From the NCBI RefSeq assembly GCF_035916875.1, contig NZ_JAXUHN010000089.1, positions 1 through 64,000 of the forward strand: a DNA stretch of 64,000 nt. The letters are read 5' to 3'. This DNA is from Methylomicrobium sp035916875. Lineage in GTDB: Bacteria > Pseudomonadota > Gammaproteobacteria > Methylococcales > Methylomonadaceae. This document shows, in pieces, positions 59,085-64,000 of this stretch. The notes under the pieces are model-generated. The model saw only the letters and a list, made by a program, of their open reading frames with translations. It searched no databases and was not told the origin of the DNA. The position numbers and the translations under genes were made by a program. How positions within the stretch are numbered: position 1 is the stretch's first letter; each line of letters begins with the position of its first letter.

Positions 59085-60206
59085 TCATTCGCAAACAGTA
59101 TTTATAAAAGTCTTAACATATTGAAGATGTTGCCTTCTTTGCCAGAAAACATTTCTGATCCACCGCCTTTCGGTGGAATAGATATTGCCCCAATTCTTTA
59201 GGTATTCGAGGTATTGCTGACGTCTCCTTCGTTCATATTCGATCATCGATTCTTTATTGCCACAATCTAACCTAGCTAAGAATTTAGCAGTTTCGATTCC
59301 GTCACGAATGGCAGCACTGACTCCCTGGGAAGACAGTGGATCGAACGTCTGAGCTGAGTCTCCGCAACAAAATAGGCCTTTGGTAAAGAAATTTTTCCGA
59401 AAAGTGGAATTGGCGCAAACAATGCGGAAGGATTTTACCTTAGCTATGTCAATTCGTTTTATAGCTTTCGACATGGATGGAAGATCAAGTAGATGTTGAT
59501 TTACACTCTGGAGAAATGTTTGTAGATCCCTATAGCGCAGAAGATCGCCATCCGTAAAATAGCTTAAGACTCGTGTTTTTTCATCGGACTTTACCGAAAA
59601 ATACCATCCGTTTTCTGACGAGTCAATGCTGACAAAATTCAACGAATCACGACTATCTTCTTCCAATGTCACAATACACGCGACAAGCTTGTCGAGTGAA
59701 ACTTTTTTGGATAATTTCGCAAACCTGGGATTGTCCCGGCCAGTTGCGATGATCATTAGCTCCGATGCGATAGATCCGCCGCGTTCGGTGAATATTTTCC
59801 ACACTTCGTTTTTTCTTTCGACCCGACTTATTTGATCGGTGGAAAAGCATGCCCCGAGGCTTGTCGAGCGCTCGATAAGGATTCTATTGAAGGCATGCTT
59901 TTGTTGTACCCACCCAATGCCAAAGGGATGAAGTAACGCAGGGGTCTCTTCCATCTTTTCCGTCCCCCATGAGGAAACAGAACCTGTGATCGGTTCCAAC
60001 TTAAGTTTCTGGAACAAAGAAAGGACACCCAACTCCCCTAAGCTGGGTATCACAGAGTGACTTAAAGTCTCGCCAAAATCTCCCTTTGCCAACCTAGTCT
60101 CATTTTCGCAAAAGACAATGATGTTAAAGTTGCATTGAGCTAAAACTATAGCTGCGGAGATGGCGGCGGGGCCACTGCCGATTATGCTTACATCATACAT
60201 TTTCAT
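59085..60206 (-). CDS. lodB: LodB-like FAD-dependent oxidoreductase
   Basis: 373 residues. The N-terminal FAD-binding motif is VSIIGSGPAAISAAIVLAQ (GxGxxA), and a second FAD block near residue 275 reads LFCCGDSAQTFDPLSSQGVSAA. This is the tryptophan halogenase/geranylgeranyl reductase-like family to which LodB belongs. LodB is needed to build the cysteine tryptophylquinone of LodA. The gene starts 43 bp after the LodA-like gene stop on the same strand, the standard lodAB order. The symbol is by context and similarity. Confidence 0.78.
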   Translation of the reverse strand: MKMYDVSIIGSGPAAISAAIVLAQCNFNIIVFCENETRLAKGDFGETLSHSVIPSLGELGVLSLFQKLKLEPITGSVSSWGTEKMEETPALLHPFGIGWVQQKHAFNRILIERSTSLGACFSTDQISRVERKNEVWKIFTERGGSIASELMIIATGRDNPRFAKLSKKVSLDKLVACIVTLEEDSRDSLNFVSIDSSENGWYFSVKSDEKTRVLSYFTDGDLLRYRDLQTFLQSVNQHLLDLPSMSKAIKRIDIAKVKSFRIVCANSTFRKNFFTKGLFCCGDSAQTFDPLSSQGVSAAIRDGIETAKFLARLDCGNKESMIEYERRRRQQYLEYLKNWGNIYSTERRWIRNVFWQRRQHLQYVKTFINTVCE

Positions 60207-60249
60207 TTTGAGTCAGTGAACACAGGTTGAGTAGCAATAGATACCTGAT

Positions 60250-63200
60250 TTAATGAACCGCCCCCATACCAATCTGCTGAACCAATAGTTTTTTCCCTTC
60301 CCATACTTTGCTCGGCGGTGACTTTGGTTCTTCCGGTGTTGGCTCGCCGGGAATAGGGCACCCAGCTTCTATCCAATTTATTAGAATGATTCTTCCGATT
60401 TGATTTCCAAGTTTGGGGAATCTACGATCCAGCGCGGCTCCCATCGGGTTATTGACGCGGGCGAGGTCAAGGATCATAGGGCTTGAGCCAGGATCGTACG
60501 GAATGACCCAGCCATTTTCAGGCTCCTTGAGTGCTCTCATAAGGCCTTCTATATCGCCGTTTTCAAAGAAGTTAGCTATTAACTGCTTCTCGTTCTTCTC
60601 CTTTGTCTTTTTCTTGGAGGCTTTCTCGACCTTATACCTTTTGTGCCCGCCACTACTCCGCGCCAGTTCTCTGAGCTCTTGCATAAGTAGGAACATAGAT
60701 TGAGCTTTAGTAAGAAAGGTTTTATTAGAATCAGTATCCCCGCTTTCTCCGAGCCACGCTATCCATTGTCTCCACAGTTCTAGATCCCTTTCATCGAAGA
60801 CTTTATACATAGGACCCTCAAATGTAGTGAGATAGTTTAATAACTTGCTTTCATCCGGTCGTCCAGGTGTGACATAGGGCGAAGCAGCCAGTTCCGCGAC
60901 GAAAATACGGGGTTCTTCAAATAAATCGTTCAGGCGATGCCCTCCTAAGCTTTTCCCTGTATGGTTAAGCGCCCCGTAGTGGGCCTTCCTGCCAATCAGT
61001 TCGATAATGGCTTCCTCTGGATTGCCTTTGTGTTTCCTCGTAAGCGTCAGAGTATCGACACCGTCGATGTTAGTAAAATAGCCATACCCTGCAGTTGCGA
61101 AAGCAACAAAGCCGCGCCAGATTCGTTTCCACTCTTCTTGCACGGCCTTCGCGCCGCTGTCTTTTAGTACCCCATCAAGGTACAACTTGGTCGCCTCTTT
61201 TGCCTTTGCGCCGTGTCCGTGAGTTGAGTTGTCGATCCCTACATGCATCTTCCAGAAATGGCTGTCGATTCCTAGGTAATCATTTCGCCTAATACCCGGC
61301 ACGAGACTAAGGACCTCCCATTCCAAGAAAAGGGTCATGCCGATTAATTCTGGAAAAAAGGCTTCGGAATGCTGTGAAATAGCCATTTCGAAGACTGATC
61401 CTATATAACTCGATTCGTCAATGTCCGGGTTGTCTGCATATGCTCTCGAATTGACCGGTGGGAGAGAAATCCCAAGCGAACCCAGCAAATTTGTGTACAG
61501 ATTTCCGTGATGCAGAGAAGGATCACCGTTTCCTATCTCATCGCTCCAAACTTCGAAGAGCAGCGATGAGACTTTATTCATTGCCCCTGTATTTGCAATA
61601 AATCGCAGCCAAGCCCCGTCGGTCTGATTAAATACTGCTCTATCATGTATCCGGCTGATAACATCGGTCCGGGTATTTCCTGTTCGCCAACCTAATGCGG
61701 TCGCTGCTTGGCTTCTCAAGATTTCATATATTTCCTCCAACTTGGCGTCAAAAGACTGTTCCGAGTACTGAACGAACGATTCCGGATGATCAGCATCAAA
61801 AATCCCAATCTGGTCAATCAAAAATTGTGCGGTATTTAGAATTTCTTCAGCAATCAGTTTCGAATAGGGAATAAAGTCCGGGTAATCCTGAATGTTCATC
61901 AGATAATAGAAGTATTCTCTGAAGGACTTTCCGTCGTACTTTAACCGTTCGTTCTCGTACTGAAGGATATTCGTACTCTGGCGAGAGCCTGAGCCATCGA
62001 AGGATACGGTCTTCTGTAGCACAAAACCCATTTTCTTCCACTCATTGACCATATCCATGTCGCCTGCCCAGTTAGAAGCTCGCAAGTAAAGAGCATCCTT
62101 CGCGTTTTCCATCATTTCCATGGTTCGGAGCTTTAAGAATTCGGGGCTTTTGGAGTCGAAATCCCGGAATGCGAATTCATTTTCCAACGCCGCTACTGAC
62201 CCCATCAGGAATTGACGGAATTTCCCCAAACTGACTTTTTCGGTTTTATCATTCGGTTCTGATTTCAATACGCCGTAGACATCGTTGAGTATACGTTGAA
62301 TCTGAGAACGCAAATTTTCTAGTGCGCCATTGGCGTATTGGCCCAGGATCTTTGCCGCCGTCGCCGGGTTCTGAAATTTATAAATGTTCCAGCTACGTCT
62401 GATCTCGTCGAGAGTCTGCACGGAATCCGTCGGTAAGATATTTGCTATTTCGCTCGGCGAAGCAACAATCAAATGGAAATAGAGGCCTGAATATGAATCG
62501 AGGCTTTCTTGCGAAAGGTATTGGACCCTCCAAGGGCTGGCGAGCTCGGAGCCGTCACCAGAAAATTCATCAATCAAATCCGTGTATGCTCCGAGGCCGC
62601 TTATTCTCCTAAAAATTGAGAAAATTGAGTCGAACTTGAGCTTAGCCGGATTCGCCGAAAGACCCGACATCAAAGTAACATAGTCCTCTACCGACATACC
62701 TTCTGATGGCTCTGGCAAGATTCTGCTTAGCAGATAGGCGTTCGAAGGTCTCGACCTTATACCGATGCCTCTGTCCCACCTGGTTCGCTTAAAAAGGACT
62801 TTTTCATAATTGTTCTCGACAGCCTCGACATCCTCCGCGAATTTGTTCAGAACGGCATCCAATTCCTCACTTGTGATGACATCATCTGGACGTTGGGCCG
62901 GCCACCAATGTTGCTGACACTCCCAGAAGTCAGCCTGCCACGGCAACGCCATGAACTTCGAGATATCCCCAGCGCCTACCTTTGAATGATCAAATCTGAA
63001 TGCTTCAGTGTAAAGCCTCGGGTCTCGTGCAATGCAGGTCATTTCAATGCCCGGGTAAAAGGCGCCACCTGCGCAGTTTTCGAGCACCTTTCTTGTCATA
63101 GAATTCAGACTTTCCATGTCGTCTGAATTATTCCCAAGCACACCGCTAGTAAAATTATTGTTACTCCATTGGAGGAAACGTTCGTATTGCAAGTAGGTTA

Positions 63201-64000
63201 GCGACAACCAAGTCGCAGGGTTACCGTCTTCCGGATCCCCCTCGTCACCAGCGAGGGGCGGCATAAAAGTCGTGGTTGCCTGACTTATCGCTGTCGGAGA
63301 TTTGTACTGATCCGAAAAATCCCCGTTGATGTAAGTTCTGTACGCAGGTTTTCTCAGAACCGAAACAATCCGACTTCTTAGTTGCCTCCCTCGTTCAGAG
63401 TTCTTGTCTGATAAGTCAGGATCCAAAAGCGTCGGGGAATTTCCGTTCTCAACCTGAAAATCACCGGCCTTACTTGTTCCGTGCCCCCTTAGACCGCGCG
63501 CGTTGACCCATCGCTGGCTGTGCATCCGTTCGAGTAAGGGTTTTATGTCCAACTCAAAAGAAACCTGGTCCGGCCTTCTCAGTATCGGCGTAGTGATATT
63601 CAGTAGAGAAGGTTCCCGAAACGCTGTTTCTTCCATAACATCATAAAGGGAAACGACGTTCTTTACATCCGGCGCGAAATCAGGCGGCGTAACCAAGACC
63701 CATGCACCGCCTCTGACTTCAACCTCGGCCCCGCCTGTCTTTAAGGTCACTTTCGCGGTGACCGGGCCATCGCTAATATCGTCGTACCAGTCGTCATTAT
63801 TGGCGTAATTTCTAATCCACCGTTCATCTTTGATCGACTCCCCACGTTCATTTACAGCGTCCGATTTGCCTTGCCCACCAAGTACGATTAGTCGGCCGCT
63901 CGCGTCAGTTTGCAGTTCGCCCAAATAGACGTGCGTTGCAGTTTTGAAGGTTCCTTCAAATTTATGCCCGCTTTCTATGGACGCTCCGCCGATTTCCTGC
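60250..64000 (-). CDS. lodA: LodA-like CTQ oxidase with C-terminal heme-oxygenase-like diiron domain (5' end outside window)
   Basis: At least 1249 residues; the frame is open to the window edge, so the N-terminus is missing and a TTG at 63924 (my residue 1) is not the start. Residues 1-350 match LodA (THVYLGELQTDASGRLIVLG, ITTPILRRPDQVSFELDI, CAGGAFYPGIEM, LPWQADFWECQQHWWPAQRP). D332 and C336, four apart, fit the Asp/Cys of CTQ biogenesis; the likely tryptophan is W629 (DMVNEWKKMGFV). Known members have about 60 residues between Cys and Trp, here 293, so ~230 helical residues are inserted. Residues 780-910 show an HDO-type diiron set: E796 (DEIGNG), H805/H806, E868/E870, H894, D898, H902. 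Probable periplasmic or secreted amine oxidase; substrate unknown. Confidence 0.75.
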   Translation of the reverse strand, partial: QEIGGASIESGHKFEGTFKTATHVYLGELQTDASGRLIVLGGQGKSDAVNERGESIKDERWIRNYANNDDWYDDISDGPVTAKVTLKTGGAEVEVRGGAWVLVTPPDFAPDVKNVVSLYDVMEETAFREPSLLNITTPILRRPDQVSFELDIKPLLERMHSQRWVNARGLRGHGTSKAGDFQVENGNSPTLLDPDLSDKNSERGRQLRSRIVSVLRKPAYRTYINGDFSDQYKSPTAISQATTTFMPPLAGDEGDPEDGNPATWLSLTYLQYERFLQWSNNNFTSGVLGNNSDDMESLNSMTRKVLENCAGGAFYPGIEMTCIARDPRLYTEAFRFDHSKVGAGDISKFMALPWQADFWECQQHWWPAQRPDDVITSEELDAVLNKFAEDVEAVENNYEKVLFKRTRWDRGIGIRSRPSNAYLLSRILPEPSEGMSVEDYVTLMSGLSANPAKLKFDSIFSIFRRISGLGAYTDLIDEFSGDGSELASPWRVQYLSQESLDSYSGLYFHLIVASPSEIANILPTDSVQTLDEIRRSWNIYKFQNPATAAKILGQYANGALENLRSQIQRILNDVYGVLKSEPNDKTEKVSLGKFRQFLMGSVAALENEFAFRDFDSKSPEFLKLRTMEMMENAKDALYLRASNWAGDMDMVNEWKKMGFVLQKTVSFDGSGSRQSTNILQYENERLKYDGKSFREYFYYLMNIQDYPDFIPYSKLIAEEILNTAQFLIDQIGIFDADHPESFVQYSEQSFDAKLEEIYEILRSQAATALGWRTGNTRTDVISRIHDRAVFNQTDGAWLRFIANTGAMNKVSSLLFEVWSDEIGNGDPSLHHGNLYTNLLGSLGISLPPVNSRAYADNPDIDESSYIGSVFEMAISQHSEAFFPELIGMTLFLEWEVLSLVPGIRRNDYLGIDSHFWKMHVGIDNSTHGHGAKAKEATKLYLDGVLKDSGAKAVQEEWKRIWRGFVAFATAGYGYFTNIDGVDTLTLTRKHKGNPEEAIIELIGRKAHYGALNHTGKSLGGHRLNDLFEEPRIFVAELAASPYVTPGRPDESKLLNYLTTFEGPMYKVFDERDLELWRQWIAWLGESGDTDSNKTFLTKAQSMFLLMQELRELARSSGGHKRYKVEKASKKKTKEKNEKQLIANFFENGDIEGLMRALKEPENGWVIPYDPGSSPMILDLARVNNPMGAALDRRFPKLGNQIGRIILINWIEAGCPIPGEPTPEEPKSPPSKVWEGKKLLVQQIGMGAVH

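Overview
The window looks like the chromosome of a gammaproteobacterial methanotroph or methylotroph (Methylococcales-like), with a large plasmid- or ICE-like element in its right half. The host call rests on an fhcBADC cluster (formyltransferase/hydrolase complex of the tetrahydromethanopterin C1 pathway) next to gammaproteobacterial housekeeping genes: prfB with its programmed frameshift, lysS, tig-clpP-clpX and queA.

Left part (1-29.6 kb, visibly G+C-richer, ordinary chromosome). A hypothetical gene and an orphan DUF433 antitoxin-like gene lie between copies of a dispersed repeat. Then come fhcBADC, prfB, a foreign-looking HEPN gene pair wedged between prfB and lysS, lysS, the convergent tig-clpP-clpX operon and tRNA-Leu(UAG). 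A multi-PAS histidine kinase is coupled to a REC-PAS-GGDEF-EAL protein. These are followed by a radical SAM gene, a coiled-coil membrane protein with a repeated short motif, tRNA-Leu(CAA) and queA. Next is a cluster that may respond to nitric oxide or redox state: an Fe-S-type HTH regulator divergent from a truncated hemoglobin and a 2Fe-2S flavoreductase. A sigma-54 activator follows, divergent from a methyltransferase preceded by a sigma-54-like promoter. The left part ends with a broken membrane-protein gene, a dienelactone hydrolase and a low-molecular-weight tyrosine phosphatase.

Right part (about 30-59 kb, lower G+C, mobile). It holds a partial MOBH/SXT-type transfer block (DUF4400 protein, small protein, TraD, TraI-like protein) without mating-pair genes, plus a PH-domain protein and a HerA/VirB4-like ATPase. 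An MBOAT/SGNH O-acyltransferase pair, two lipoproteins and a merRTP remnant without merA follow. The maintenance block comprises parAB, a large integrase, a KfrA-like protein, a UvrD-like helicase, a DHH phosphoesterase and an R388-like stbABC operon. Beyond a 1.3-kb non-coding region rich in inverted repeats lie four overlapping integrase-related genes, a hypothetical protein and a second DHH-like protein. A 17-bp palindrome (five copies) and a ~34-bp hairpin (three copies) are shared between distant parts of the element and suggest common regulation. Three proteins (TraI-like, one integrase, one DHH paralog) keep their folds but have lost catalytic residues.

Right end (59-64 kb). A LodB-like flavoprotein lies just downstream of a very large LodA-like quinoprotein that runs off the window. 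This LodA homologue appears to carry an insertion between its predicted quinone Cys and Trp, and a C-terminal heme-oxygenase-like diiron domain. It is the most novel object in the window. All assignments come from reading the sequence and remembered family motifs; no search was run.
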